Positions 14,263-22,330 of a stretch of 32,490 nucleotides of DNA are shown here, in pieces. This DNA comes from an uncultured Bacteroidia bacterium. Its GTDB lineage: Bacteria > Bacteroidota > Bacteroidia > Bacteroidales > UBA932. A model generated the notes under the pieces. It saw only the letters and a list, made by a program, of their open reading frames with translations. It ran no database searches and was not told where the DNA came from. Both the position numbers and the translations under genes were made by a program. The DNA is taken from positions 1 to 32,490 of the forward strand of contig CACXCS010000001.1 in NCBI GenBank assembly GCA_902766255.1, written 5' to 3'. The first letter of the stretch is position 1, and each line of letters begins with the position of its first letter.

Positions 14263-15854
14263 CAAATCTGTTCCTGGTCCTCATTGCCGTTGTCATTCTT
14301 GCCAGTATCTGGCTTAACAACATTTCTTCAAGGGTAGGAATACCCGCATTGCTGGTATTCATTCTCCTGGGTATGTTGTTTGCCAATACAGGCTTGTGGC
14401 CTGTTGTTTTCGAGAATTACGACATGGCCAAGGAAACGTGTACAGTCGCCCTCATATTCATCATGTTCTACGGCGGATTCGGCACCAGATGGGAGGCCGT
14501 CAAGCCAGTAGTATTGGAGGCAGGACTGCTGGCTACAGCAGGAGTGGTGGCCACAGCCGGACTGATAGGAGTATTCTGCCATTTTGCCCTGCATTGGGGC
14601 TGGCTGCAGAGTTTCCTGTTCGGGTCGGTGGTCAGTTCAACCGATGCAGCATCGGTGTTTTCCATCCTCAGGGGCAAGCGGCTGGGCCTCAAGAACAACA
14701 CCGCCCCCATGCTGGAGGTGGAAAGCGGCAGCAACGACCCTGCCGCCTATATGCTCACGGCCATCATACTCTCCATCATGAACGGCACCGCCACCGGAGG
14801 GGCCATAGCATGGAATATCTTTGCACAACTGGCCTTCGGGGCAGGTTTCGGCATTCTGATAGCAAAACTGGCGTCGCTGGTTTTCAAGCACATGGAGTTC
14901 CCTACCGACGGTTTCGACTCGCTGTTCATACTGGCCGTGGCCATGGCGTCGTACGCCCTGCCTACGCTGGTTGGGGGCAACGGTTACCTGAGCGCATACC
15001 TGGTGGGCATCATTCTGGGTAACGAGGATTTCAGGAGCAAAAAGAATCTGGTCAATTTCTTCGACGGCATGACCGGGCTGATGCAGATGCTTATCTTTTT
15101 CATGCTCGGCCTTCTGGCGCGTCCTGCGATGCTCGGCAAATCTGTACTGCCCGCACTGTGCATTTTCGTGTTCATGCTGCTGGTGGCGCGTCCGGTAGCA
15201 GTATTCGGCATCCTGACCCCCTTCCGCAAATACTCCGTCAAGCAGCAGGCCCTTATTTCTTTCGTGGGCCTGAGGGGTGCTGCTTCGATAGTGTTCGCCA
15301 TCATGGCAATGGTGCAGACTGGCACGTTGGAGTATGACATTTTCAATATCGTTTTCTGCCTGGTGCTCATCTCCATCGCCCTGCAGGGTTCGCTCATTCC
15401 GTTTGCGGCCAAAAAACTGGATATGATCGACCCGACTGCGGACGTCATGAAGACTTTCAACGACTATACCGAAATGGCAGAAATGAATTTCGGGCGTGTG
15501 GCCATAACTCCTGACAGCAGCTGGGCAAATATAGCCCTTTGCGATCTTAACCTTCCCCGTAATGTGCTGGTAGCCATGATTTTGCGCGACGGCAAACGAA
15601 TTCAGCCCACAGGCTCATTCGTGCTTGAACCAGGTGATGAAGTAATTACCCTTACACATGGTTACAAAGACACTGCCGCCACCCTGTACGAGAAGACCGT
15701 CAAGGTGGGCAGCCGGCGTGTAGGCAAGCCTATATCAGAGAATCCCGGGAAGGGTCTGGTGGTGCTGGTACGCAGAGGCGAGGAAAACATAATCCCAAGC
15801 GGCGACACCATACTTCAAGCCGGTGACCGCCTGGTAATCCTTTACATACGCTGA
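14259..15854 (+). CDS. CPA1-family K+/H+ antiporter with C-terminal RCK_C domains
   Basis: A 531-residue inner membrane cation/proton antiporter of the NhaP2 (CvrA) type, exchanging K+ or Na+ for H+ in pH and salt homeostasis. About 12-13 membrane helices cover residues 1-390. The conserved ion-binding Asp pair region reads SSTDAASVF and VESGSNDPAAYML, as in CPA1 proteins, and GLRGAASIVFA is the typical late-helix motif. The cytosolic tail has two TrkA-C/RCK_C-like stretches (about 415-470, INLP-type strand pattern ending LEPGDEVITL; and about 485-531, LQAGDRLVILYIR), the usual ligand-sensing regulatory part. The GTG start is required to keep the first helix and overlaps the upstream stop (GTGA). 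The 3' end lies two bases from the convergent SanA-like gene. Confidence 0.9.
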   Translation: MTNLFLVLIAVVILASIWLNNISSRVGIPALLVFILLGMLFANTGLWPVVFENYDMAKETCTVALIFIMFYGGFGTRWEAVKPVVLEAGLLATAGVVATAGLIGVFCHFALHWGWLQSFLFGSVVSSTDAASVFSILRGKRLGLKNNTAPMLEVESGSNDPAAYMLTAIILSIMNGTATGGAIAWNIFAQLAFGAGFGILIAKLASLVFKHMEFPTDGFDSLFILAVAMASYALPTLVGGNGYLSAYLVGIILGNEDFRSKKNLVNFFDGMTGLMQMLIFFMLGLLARPAMLGKSVLPALCIFVFMLLVARPVAVFGILTPFRKYSVKQQALISFVGLRGAASIVFAIMAMVQTGTLEYDIFNIVFCLVLISIALQGSLIPFAAKKLDMIDPTADVMKTFNDYTEMAEMNFGRVAITPDSSWANIALCDLNLPRNVLVAMILRDGKRIQPTGSFVLEPGDEVITLTHGYKDTAATLYEKTVKVGSRRVGKPISENPGKGLVVLVRRGEENIIPSGDTILQAGDRLVILYIR

Positions 15855-15856
15855 TT

Positions 15857-16495
15857 TCAGCCGATATCCACCGGCTCTCCAAGAAAGTGTGGTTCCTGGC
15901 CTGTAATAAGGTCCAGGTACACCTTGCATCGCGCGCCCCATTCACGTACATAGGTGATGAAGCCTGACTGAAAACTGATGTCCCTGGCATTATAACCAAC
16001 GGCGTCAATTCCTTTTCGGCCGGCAATAAACACAGCCCGCTCGTTGTGGAACTTCTGGCTAACCACTATAAAACAGCTCTGGCCAAAGACCTCCCGGGCC
16101 CTTACCACCGAATCAAAAGTCCGGAAACCGGCGTAGTCGAGGATAATAACCTCGCTCGGAATACCCCTGCCCAAGAGCGCTTTGCGCATGGCCACAGGCT
16201 CATTGTACTCCATGTGACGGTTGTCGCCGCTTACGATGATGCGCTCTATCTTGCCGGCATTGAAGAGCTCGACTGCAGCGTCGATCCTGGCAAAGAAGAA
16301 GGGATTCCGGCCGCCGTGCCTGCCACGGGGCGAGGTGCCCAGGACAAGTGCAGAATGGCGGGCGGGCACGCTGTCCACGCTGTCGAATACCCGGCCCCGC
16401 GCATACCTGTCAATGCTGACATTGCAATACACCACAAGTGCCAGCGCTAGCAGCACCGGCACCATGATTGCGACTATGATTGTCCTGAGTTTCAC
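15857..16495 (-). CDS. SanA/DUF218-family membrane protein (ElyC/YdcF type)
   Basis: A 212-residue protein anchored by one N-terminal helix (VKLRTIIVAIMVPVLLALALVVY) with its domain outside the cytosol. The DUF218 fold shows HSALVLGTSPRG, FFFARIDAAVELFNAGKIERIIVSGDNR, EPVAMRKALLGRGIPSEVIILDYAGFRTFDSVVRAREVFG, FIVVSQKFHNERAVFIA and the SanA-type GYNARDI. SanA and ElyC affect envelope permeability to vancomycin and peptidoglycan precursor metabolism; the reaction is unknown. The open frame continues upstream into the tRNA gene, so I set the start at GTG 16495, only 14 bases after the tRNA 3' end. ATG 16465 is the alternative but would lose the basic residues before the helix. Its 3' end lies two bases from the antiporter stop. 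Confidence 0.85.
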   Translation of the reverse strand: MKLRTIIVAIMVPVLLALALVVYCNVSIDRYARGRVFDSVDSVPARHSALVLGTSPRGRHGGRNPFFFARIDAAVELFNAGKIERIIVSGDNRHMEYNEPVAMRKALLGRGIPSEVIILDYAGFRTFDSVVRAREVFGQSCFIVVSQKFHNERAVFIAGRKGIDAVGYNARDISFQSGFITYVREWGARCKVYLDLITGQEPHFLGEPVDIG

Positions 16496-16509
16496 CGTTT
16501 TCCAAACTG

Positions 16510-16589
16510 TGCGGGCGGTGGGACTCGAACCCACACGCACAGGGCACAAGATCCTAAGTCTTGCTTGTCTACCATTTCAACACGCCCGC
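16510..16589 (-). tRNA. tRNA-Leu (anticodon UAG)
   Basis: The minus strand folds as an 80-base class II tRNA: acceptor arms GCGGGCG/CGCCCGC, D-arm TTG-AAATGGTAGA-CAA, anticodon stem CAAGA/TCTTG with loop CTTAGGA (anticodon TAG at 16556-16554), a 12-base variable arm, and T-arm GTGGG-TTCGAGT-CCCAC. The discriminator base is A, as expected for leucine. CCA is not encoded (the next bases read CAG) and must be added afterwards. It reads CUN leucine codons. No integrase or duplicated 3' end is seen nearby. Confidence 0.95.
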
Positions 16590-16598
16590 AAGACAGCG

Positions 16599-16606
16599 CA
16601 AATATA
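16599..16606 (-). promoter_or_regulatory. -7 promoter motif of the tRNA-Leu gene
   Basis: The minus strand reads TATATTTG, an exact TAnnTTTG match ending 9 bases before the tRNA 5' end. A TTTG (minus strand, about 16625-16622) lies 16 bases further upstream and could be the -33 element, though spacing is shorter than usual. The same transcript may continue into the SanA-like gene. Confidence 0.65.
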
Positions 16607-16636
16607 CGAATTATTTGACATCCAAAGAAAATTCGC

Positions 16637-16644
16637 TAACTTTA
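16637..16644 (+). promoter_or_regulatory. Possible -7 motif of the cysteine desulfidase family gene
   Basis: TAACTTTA matches TAnnTTTG except for the last base and ends 7 bases before the ATG at 16652, suggesting a nearly leaderless transcript. Confidence 0.35.
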
Positions 16645-16651
16645 CCTCCCA

Positions 16652-17980
16652 ATGACACCGGAACAGATAATCAGCCTGATCCACAGGGAGGTCAAGCCCG
16701 CCCTTGGCTGCACAGAGCCCATTGCAGTGGCCCTGGCAGCAGCAAAAGCCGTCGAAATAATCAACGAAAACTGCAGTTGCAACTCCGGCTGGCGTTTGAC
16801 TGCGGGTATCGGAATCGATGTATCCGTGAGCGGAAATATACTCAAGAACGGCATGGGAGTAGGTATCCCCGGCACCGGCATGGTCGGCCTGCCCGTTGCT
16901 GCCGCCCTGGGCGCCGTATGCGGCTGTTCCGCCAAGGGACTTGAAGTACTTGAAGGTCTGACTCCAGCCAGCGTCCAAAGGGCAAAGGCCCTGGTTTCAG
17001 AGGGCCGTGTACACATCTCCGTCGCCGATACCGAGCATTTGCTGTACGTTAAAGCCACTGTTACCGTTGACGGCGGAGCCGTAGCCAGCGCCGAGGTATT
17101 CCCGCACGCCTACGCCGTCATCGAGGACGACCACGACCGCATTGTGGAAACCAGCTTTGCCGACAAGGTGCTCATGTCGTCCGAATCGGCGGCCGCCGCT
17201 GCGGACCACACCGACGAGGACTATGACCTTACGGTCCGTGATATCTATGATTTTGCCTGCAGCGCCCCTTTCGATGACATATCGTTTATACTCGAAGACC
17301 GCACGCTCAACCTGGCCCTCGCCCGTGAGGGACTGGACGGCGATTACGGCCTCCGGGTAGGCAAAGCCATACGTGAAAACCAAAGCGAGGTTTTCGGCGA
17401 CGACTTCATGAGCTTTGCCATGGGCCTCACGGCGGCAGCCTCCGACGCCCGCATGGCCGGCTCCACCCTTCCAGCCATGTCCAACTCCGGAAGCGGCAAC
17501 CAGGGCATCACCGCCAGTATGCCCATAATCGCCTACTCCCTCAAATACGGAGTGGCCGACGAGCCCCTGGCCAGGGCGCTCATACTCAGCAACTTGGTAG
17601 CCATCCACATAAAGCACTTCCTGGGCAAGCTGTCCGCTTTGTGCGGCTGCGTGGTAGCTTCCACCGGCTCGGCATGCGGCATAGTTTACCTGCAGGGCGG
17701 AACATATCCGCAGATATGCTCAACCATAAAGAACATGGCCGGCAACATTACCGGCATGGTGTGTGACGGCGCAAAGGTAGGCTGCGCCATGAAGGTGGCC
17801 TCCGGGGTTTCGTGCGCCGTACAGTCTGCCGTGCTTGCCCTGCGCGACACATGCATCCCCTCCACCGACGGCATTATCGAGGACGACGTGGAAAAAACCA
17901 TACGCAACGTGGGCGCCATAGGCTCTGCCGGCATGAAGTCCACAGACCGTATGATTCTGGATATAATGCTTTGTAAATAA
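16652..17980 (+). CDS. L-cysteine desulfidase / UPF0597-family protein
   Basis: A 442-residue cytosolic protein of the serine dehydratase alpha-like UPF0597 group (CyuA/YhaM). Characterised relatives use a [4Fe-4S] cluster to split L-cysteine into sulfide, ammonia and pyruvate. Diagnostic stretches are [17 protein letters not shown] (Cys20), [90 protein letters not shown] and [25 protein letters not shown]. The length is typical. Several cysteines sit in the conserved motifs, consistent with Fe-S binding. It is followed after 22 bases by ornithine aminotransferase on the same strand and may be co-transcribed, giving a small amino-acid catabolism cluster. Confidence 0.88.
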   Translation: MTPEQIISLIHREVKPALGCTEPIAVALAAAKAVEIINENCSCNSGWRLTAGIGIDVSVSGNILKNGMGVGIPGTGMVGLPVAAALGAVCGCSAKGLEVLEGLTPASVQRAKALVSEGRVHISVADTEHLLYVKATVTVDGGAVASAEVFPHAYAVIEDDHDRIVETSFADKVLMSSESAAAAADHTDEDYDLTVRDIYDFACSAPFDDISFILEDRTLNLALAREGLDGDYGLRVGKAIRENQSEVFGDDFMSFAMGLTAAASDARMAGSTLPAMSNSGSGNQGITASMPIIAYSLKYGVADEPLARALILSNLVAIHIKHFLGKLSALCGCVVASTGSACGIVYLQGGTYPQICSTIKNMAGNITGMVCDGAKVGCAMKVASGVSCAVQSAVLALRDTCIPSTDGIIEDDVEKTIRNVGAIGSAGMKSTDRMILDIMLCK

Positions 17981-18002
17981 CACTCTTAAACCACATAACA
18001 CA

Positions 18003-19232
18003 ATGACACAAAAACTATCCTCCGCCGATTACATCGCAATGGAAGAGCGCTATGGAGCACATAACTATCACCCGCTGCCGGTCGTACTGGAGCGCGGCGA
18101 GGGCGTCTTCGTATGGGATGTAGAAGGCAAACGCTACTTCGACTTCCTTTCGGCCTATTCTGCAGTCAACCAAGGACATTGCCATCCCAAGATCGTAAAC
18201 GCCCTGTGCGAGCAGGCGCACAAGCTGTGCCTCACCTCCAGGGCCTTCTACAACGACTGTCTGGGCCCCTACGAGAAGATGGCCACCGAGTTCTTCGGCT
18301 ACGACAAGCTCCTGCCCATGAATTCCGGCGCCGAGGCCGTGGAAACGGCCCTAAAACTGGCTCGCCGCTGGGGCTATAAAGTCAAGGGCATACCAGAGAA
18401 CGAAGCCCTTATAGTAGTGTGTGACGGCAATTTCCACGGACGTACCATCACCATAGTCACCATGTCCTCCGACCCGGACAGCTACTCCCAGTACGGGCCG
18501 TTCACCCCAGGATTCATTCAGATACCCTATAACGATACCGCCGCCCTTGAAAAAGTACTTGACGAAAAGGGCGACCGTGTCTGCGCCATGCTGGTGGAGC
18601 CCATTCAGGGCGAGGCCGGCGTGTACGTTCCCTCCGACGGCTACCTTAAAAAGTGCTATGAACTGTGCCACAGCCACAACGTGCTGTTCGTAGCTGACGA
18701 GGTTCAGACCGGCATAGGCCGCACCGGCCGCATGTTTGCATGCGACCACGAAGGCGTCCGCCCCGACATGATAACCATAGGCAAGGCCCTTTCGGGCGGC
18801 GTACTGCCTGTATCGGCCGTCCTTGCAGACGATGAAATCATGCTTACAATACTTCCGGGCGAGCATGGATCCACTTTCGGAGGCTTCCCCCTCGCCGCCA
18901 AGGTAGCAGTGGCCGCCCTGGAGGTTATCCGCGATGAAAAACTCACCGAGAACGCCGCCCGCCTGGGCGTGATCTTCCGCGAGCAGATCGGCAAAATACG
19001 CTCTCCCTACCTCAAGTCGGTACGCGGCAAGGGCCTGCTCAACGCAGTTATCACCGAGCCGGCCAACGGCATCGAGGCCTGGGACATCTGCCTGCGCCTT
19101 GCCGCCAAAGGCCTGCTGGCCAAGCCAACGCACCGCCATATCATCCGCTTCGCACCTCCTCTTGTCATCACCGAGGAGCAGCTGCTCGAGGCCACCGGCA
19201 TAATCAAAGAAGTATTCGAAGAACTTGCATAA
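18003..19232 (+). CDS. rocD: Ornithine aminotransferase
   Basis: A 409-residue PLP enzyme transferring the delta-amino group of L-ornithine to 2-oxoglutarate, giving glutamate-5-semialdehyde and glutamate. Family motifs are [38 protein letters not shown] split along residues 20-60, [53 protein letters not shown] and the PLP-binding lysine in TIGKALSGG (Lys261). Length and spacing match class-III ornithine aminotransferases. It lies 10 bases upstream of pyrroline-5-carboxylate dehydrogenase, the next enzyme of the route from arginine or ornithine to glutamate, so the two very likely form one operon. Confidence 0.94.
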   Translation: MTQKLSSADYIAMEERYGAHNYHPLPVVLERGEGVFVWDVEGKRYFDFLSAYSAVNQGHCHPKIVNALCEQAHKLCLTSRAFYNDCLGPYEKMATEFFGYDKLLPMNSGAEAVETALKLARRWGYKVKGIPENEALIVVCDGNFHGRTITIVTMSSDPDSYSQYGPFTPGFIQIPYNDTAALEKVLDEKGDRVCAMLVEPIQGEAGVYVPSDGYLKKCYELCHSHNVLFVADEVQTGIGRTGRMFACDHEGVRPDMITIGKALSGGVLPVSAVLADDEIMLTILPGEHGSTFGGFPLAAKVAVAALEVIRDEKLTENAARLGVIFREQIGKIRSPYLKSVRGKGLLNAVITEPANGIEAWDICLRLAAKGLLAKPTHRHIIRFAPPLVITEEQLLEATGIIKEVFEELA

Positions 19233-19242
19233 CCCAACAGCA

Positions 19243-20868
19243 ATGAACAACGCCATAATTCAATTCCCCCTTCCCCAGAACGAGCCCGTAAAGGCATACC
19301 TGGAAGGATCCCCCGAAAGGGTGGCCCTCGACGCCGAACTCCAGCGCCAGTACAACACCGTCCTTGACATTCCCCTTATCATAGGCGGCAAGGAGGTACG
19401 CACCGGCGATACAGCCCGGGTCGTATGTCCCCACGAGCACGGCCACGTGCTGGCAACATACCACAGGGCCGGCGAAAAAGAGGTACGCATGGCCATCGAC
19501 GCCGCAATGGAGGCCCACAAGAAGTGGAGCGAAACCCCCTGGACCACACGCGCCGCAATAGTGCTCAAATGCGCCGAGCTGCTGGCAACCAAATACCGCC
19601 CCATCCTCAACGCCGCGTGCATGCTGGGCCAGTCCAAGAACATCTACCAGGCCGAAATCGATTCAGCCTGCGAGACCATCGACTTCTTCCGTTACAACGT
19701 ACACTACGCATCGAAGATATACGCGATGCAGCCTAAAAACGGCGCAGGCAACCTCAATCACACCGAGTTCCGCGCCCTCGAGGGCTTCATCCTGGCCGTG
19801 ACTCCCTTCAACTTCACCTCAATCGCCTCCAACCTGTGCATGACGCCGGTGCTCATGGGCAACGTGGCCGTATGGAAGCCCTCCAGCACCGCCACCCTGT
19901 CCAACTACTACCTCATGCAGTTGTACAAGGAGGCCGGCCTGCCCGACGGCGTCATCAATTTCCTGCCCGGCAGCGGCGCCCTCATAGGCAAGGTCGCCAC
20001 GTCCTCCAAGTGGTTCTCGGGCATTCACTTCACCGGATCCACCGGCACGTTCAACAGCCTCTGGAAGCAGGCGTGCGAGAATCTCGGCGATTACGTCAGC
20101 TATCCGCGCCTGGTTGGCGAAACCGGCGGCAAGGACTTCATCTTCGTGCATCCTTCCGCCAAGGTCAAGGCCGTCGCCACGGCAGCCTTCTGCGGCGCCT
20201 TCGAATTCCAGGGCCAGAAGTGCTCGGCCGCATCCAGGATGTATGTTCCCAAGAGCCTGTGGCCCAGTATCTTGGAGCAGATGAAGCAATATGCATCCGA
20301 GGTTAGGATGGGAGGCGTAATGGACCATGCAAACTACATCAACGCCGTCATCGACGAGGCCTCCTGGAACAAAATCGACAGCTACATCTCCTACGCAGAA
20401 CAGTCGGCAGATGCACGCATCGTGCTTGGCGGCGGCAGGGACAAGACTGTCGGCTACTTCGTGGAGCCCACCGTCATCGAAACCACCGATCCCCGCTTCA
20501 AGTCGATGGCCGAGGAAATTTTCGGCCCGGTGCTCACCGTTTTCCCCTACGATGATGACAAGGTGGACGAGGCCGTCAAACTTTGCGACCAGACCTCCCC
20601 TTACGGCCTTACCGGCGCAGTGTTCGGACAGGACCGCATGGAAGTAGAGAAGATTACGGATGCCCTGCGCTATGCGGCCGGCAATTTCTACATAAACGAC
20701 AAGCCCACCGGCGCCGTTGTAGGCCTGCAGCCCTTCGGCGGAGCCCGCGCCAGCGGCACCAACGACAAGGCCGGCGGCGAGTTCAACCTCATCCGCTGGG
20801 TTATCCCCAGAGTCATTAAGGAAACGCTGGTATCCCCGGAGGACTACCGCTACACATACATGAAATAA
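19243..20868 (+). CDS. pruA: L-glutamate gamma-semialdehyde (1-pyrroline-5-carboxylate) dehydrogenase
   Basis: A 541-residue NAD-dependent aldehyde dehydrogenase oxidising glutamate-5-semialdehyde to glutamate, completing ornithine (and proline) breakdown. Recognisable segments are IGGKEVRTGD, VCPHEHGHVLATYHRA, ILAVTPFNFTSIASNL, the activating Glu293 in GETGGKDFIFVHPSA and the catalytic Cys327 in FQGQKCSAASRMYVP, then FGPVLTVFPYDDD and GLQPFGGARASGTNDKAGG. The length fits the monofunctional enzyme. I use ATG 19243: an in-frame ATG at 19225 would overlap rocD and add six atypical residues. No proline dehydrogenase is in the window, so ornithine is the likely source of substrate here. Confidence 0.94.
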   Translation: MNNAIIQFPLPQNEPVKAYLEGSPERVALDAELQRQYNTVLDIPLIIGGKEVRTGDTARVVCPHEHGHVLATYHRAGEKEVRMAIDAAMEAHKKWSETPWTTRAAIVLKCAELLATKYRPILNAACMLGQSKNIYQAEIDSACETIDFFRYNVHYASKIYAMQPKNGAGNLNHTEFRALEGFILAVTPFNFTSIASNLCMTPVLMGNVAVWKPSSTATLSNYYLMQLYKEAGLPDGVINFLPGSGALIGKVATSSKWFSGIHFTGSTGTFNSLWKQACENLGDYVSYPRLVGETGGKDFIFVHPSAKVKAVATAAFCGAFEFQGQKCSAASRMYVPKSLWPSILEQMKQYASEVRMGGVMDHANYINAVIDEASWNKIDSYISYAEQSADARIVLGGGRDKTVGYFVEPTVIETTDPRFKSMAEEIFGPVLTVFPYDDDKVDEAVKLCDQTSPYGLTGAVFGQDRMEVEKITDALRYAAGNFYINDKPTGAVVGLQPFGGARASGTNDKAGGEFNLIRWVIPRVIKETLVSPEDYRYTYMK

Positions 20869-20891
20869 CTGTTTTTTAAATAATCAGCACA

Positions 20892-21149
20892 ATGGAAATT
20901 GAAGATGTAAAAGATCCCCGCGATCTGAACGGCGACGGCAAAGTGACCATCGACGAGAAAATCAAGTATGCAGCCACCAAAGCCGGCGAGAAGCTCACCG
21001 AAATGGCCGGCGAAGTAAAGGACAGCGCAAAGAAGCTCTACGACAAGGCCGCTCCCAAGGCCAAGGAGGCTCTTGCCGAGGCCAAGACCAAGCTGGAAAA
21101 CCTCAAGTCCAAGAAAGAGGAGCCGAAGGAAGAGGTTTCAGAGGCCTAG
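20892..21149 (+). CDS. Small helical protein with one EF-hand loop
   Basis: An 85-residue soluble protein. Residues 11-22 (DLNGDGKVTIDE) are a perfect 12-residue calcium-binding EF loop. The rest is a charged, Ala/Lys/Glu-rich helix without Cys or Trp (KAGEKLTEMAGEVKDSAKKLYDKAAPKAKEALAEAKTK), resembling YtxH or LEA-type stress proteins, and ends in an acidic/basic tail. It follows pruA by 23 bases and precedes the GH53 gene by 20, on the same strand. I recognise no named family; a structural or protective role is only a guess. Confidence 0.7.
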   Translation: MEIEDVKDPRDLNGDGKVTIDEKIKYAATKAGEKLTEMAGEVKDSAKKLYDKAAPKAKEALAEAKTKLENLKSKKEEPKEEVSEA

Positions 21150-21169
21150 TATTCCGCCGCTGCCAGCAG

Positions 21170-22321
21170 ATGAAGCAGTGCGCATTTGCACTTTCAGTCT
21201 TGATCTGCCTGGTCTGTTCCTGCAGGCCTGACGTGATTGACAATGACAAAACTCCCGGGGGGACTGCAGATAAGGCGGTCCTCCTGAAGGGAGGTGACAT
21301 TTCTTTTCTTACGCTCATTGAGCAAAAAGGCGGGAAATACTACCTGGACGGTAAGGAATCTGACTGCGTCAAGCTCCTGAAAGACAACGGGTTCAATATC
21401 GTACGCCTGCGCCTTTACAACGACCCTGGCAATAAGAATTTCAGTCCGTCAAAAAAGATGTACGCCGGCATTCAGGACGAGGCCGATATCCTCGCCCTTG
21501 CCAAGCGGGCCAAAGCGCATGGGCTGCAGATCGAACTGACTTTCCATTACAGCGATTACTGGACCAATGGCGCCGATCAATACAAGCCCCACGAGTGGGA
21601 AGCGCTGTCCTATGAGGTTCTGAAAAACAGGGTATACGAATACACCAAGGCGTTCCTGCTCAAAATGAATGCGCAGGGTACCGCCCCAGAGTATGTATCG
21701 CTCGGCAACGAAGTCCAGGCCGGGCTTTTGTACCCCGAGGGTTCTGTCGACACAAGTATTAAGCAAACCGCAGAGTTCCTGGCTTCCGGTGCCCGTGCAG
21801 TGCGCGAGGCCGCACCTGAGGCCGGAATCATCATCCATCTGGATGACGGCGGCAACCTGTCCAAGTACACTTGGTTTTTCGGCGAGATGAAAAAATACGG
21901 AGTGGACTACGACATCATAGGCGCCTCATACTATCCATTCTGGACCGGGCGCAGCATCGAGGAAATCTCGGCCTGGGCCGACGCCTTGGGCAAGGCCTTC
22001 GGAAAGCCTGTCCTGCTGATGGAAACAGGCTTTGCATGGACAGAAAAGACGCATGACAACGGGAATGCCCAGCTCTCGCATAACCGCCCTTACGGCGTCT
22101 CAAAGCAAGAGCAGAAAGATTTTATGTCCAAGCTGTTCAAAGCCATAGCCGCCTCCGAATGGCTCATAGGCGACCTTTACTGGGACCCCATCTTCATTCC
22201 CGCCGGCGATGCCGGATGGATTCCGGGCAGCCCCAATGTGGTATCAAACTCCACTCTCTTCGACTTTGAAGGCAATGCCCTTCCGGTATTCGATGCTTTC
22301 AGGGCGCAATATGATCAGTAA
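21170..22321 (+). CDS. GH53 arabinogalactan endo-beta-1,4-galactanase lipoprotein
   Basis: A 383-residue endo-galactanase cutting beta-1,4-galactan side chains of pectin (type I arabinogalactan). The N-terminus MKQCAFALSVLICLVCSC has a lipobox-like end (LVCSC, Cys18 then Arg-Pro), so it is likely a surface lipoprotein. The TIM-barrel shows GGDISFLTLIEQKGGKYY, LKDNGFNIVRLRLYNDP, the acid/base Glu181 in SLGNEVQAGLLYPEG, YYPFW and the nucleophile Glu285 in METGFAW, then GDLYWDPIFIP. Length and motif order match the family. It is the last gene of the plus-strand block and its stop lies 9 bases from that of the convergent beta-barrel receptor. No galactan transporter is adjacent on its strand. Confidence 0.93.
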   Translation: MKQCAFALSVLICLVCSCRPDVIDNDKTPGGTADKAVLLKGGDISFLTLIEQKGGKYYLDGKESDCVKLLKDNGFNIVRLRLYNDPGNKNFSPSKKMYAGIQDEADILALAKRAKAHGLQIELTFHYSDYWTNGADQYKPHEWEALSYEVLKNRVYEYTKAFLLKMNAQGTAPEYVSLGNEVQAGLLYPEGSVDTSIKQTAEFLASGARAVREAAPEAGIIIHLDDGGNLSKYTWFFGEMKKYGVDYDIIGASYYPFWTGRSIEEISAWADALGKAFGKPVLLMETGFAWTEKTHDNGNAQLSHNRPYGVSKQEQKDFMSKLFKAIAASEWLIGDLYWDPIFIPAGDAGWIPGSPNVVSNSTLFDFEGNALPVFDAFRAQYDQ

Positions 22322-22330
22322 CAGCGGGAG

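Noticed and set aside
16510..16589. tRNA-Leu as an integration site for a mobile element.
   Set aside because: No integrase, no repeated 3' tRNA end and no accessory-type genes on either side.
18351..19256. 301-codon minus-strand frame opposite ornithine aminotransferase.
   Set aside because: Fully antisense to rocD with its intact PLP motif; no independent start signal.
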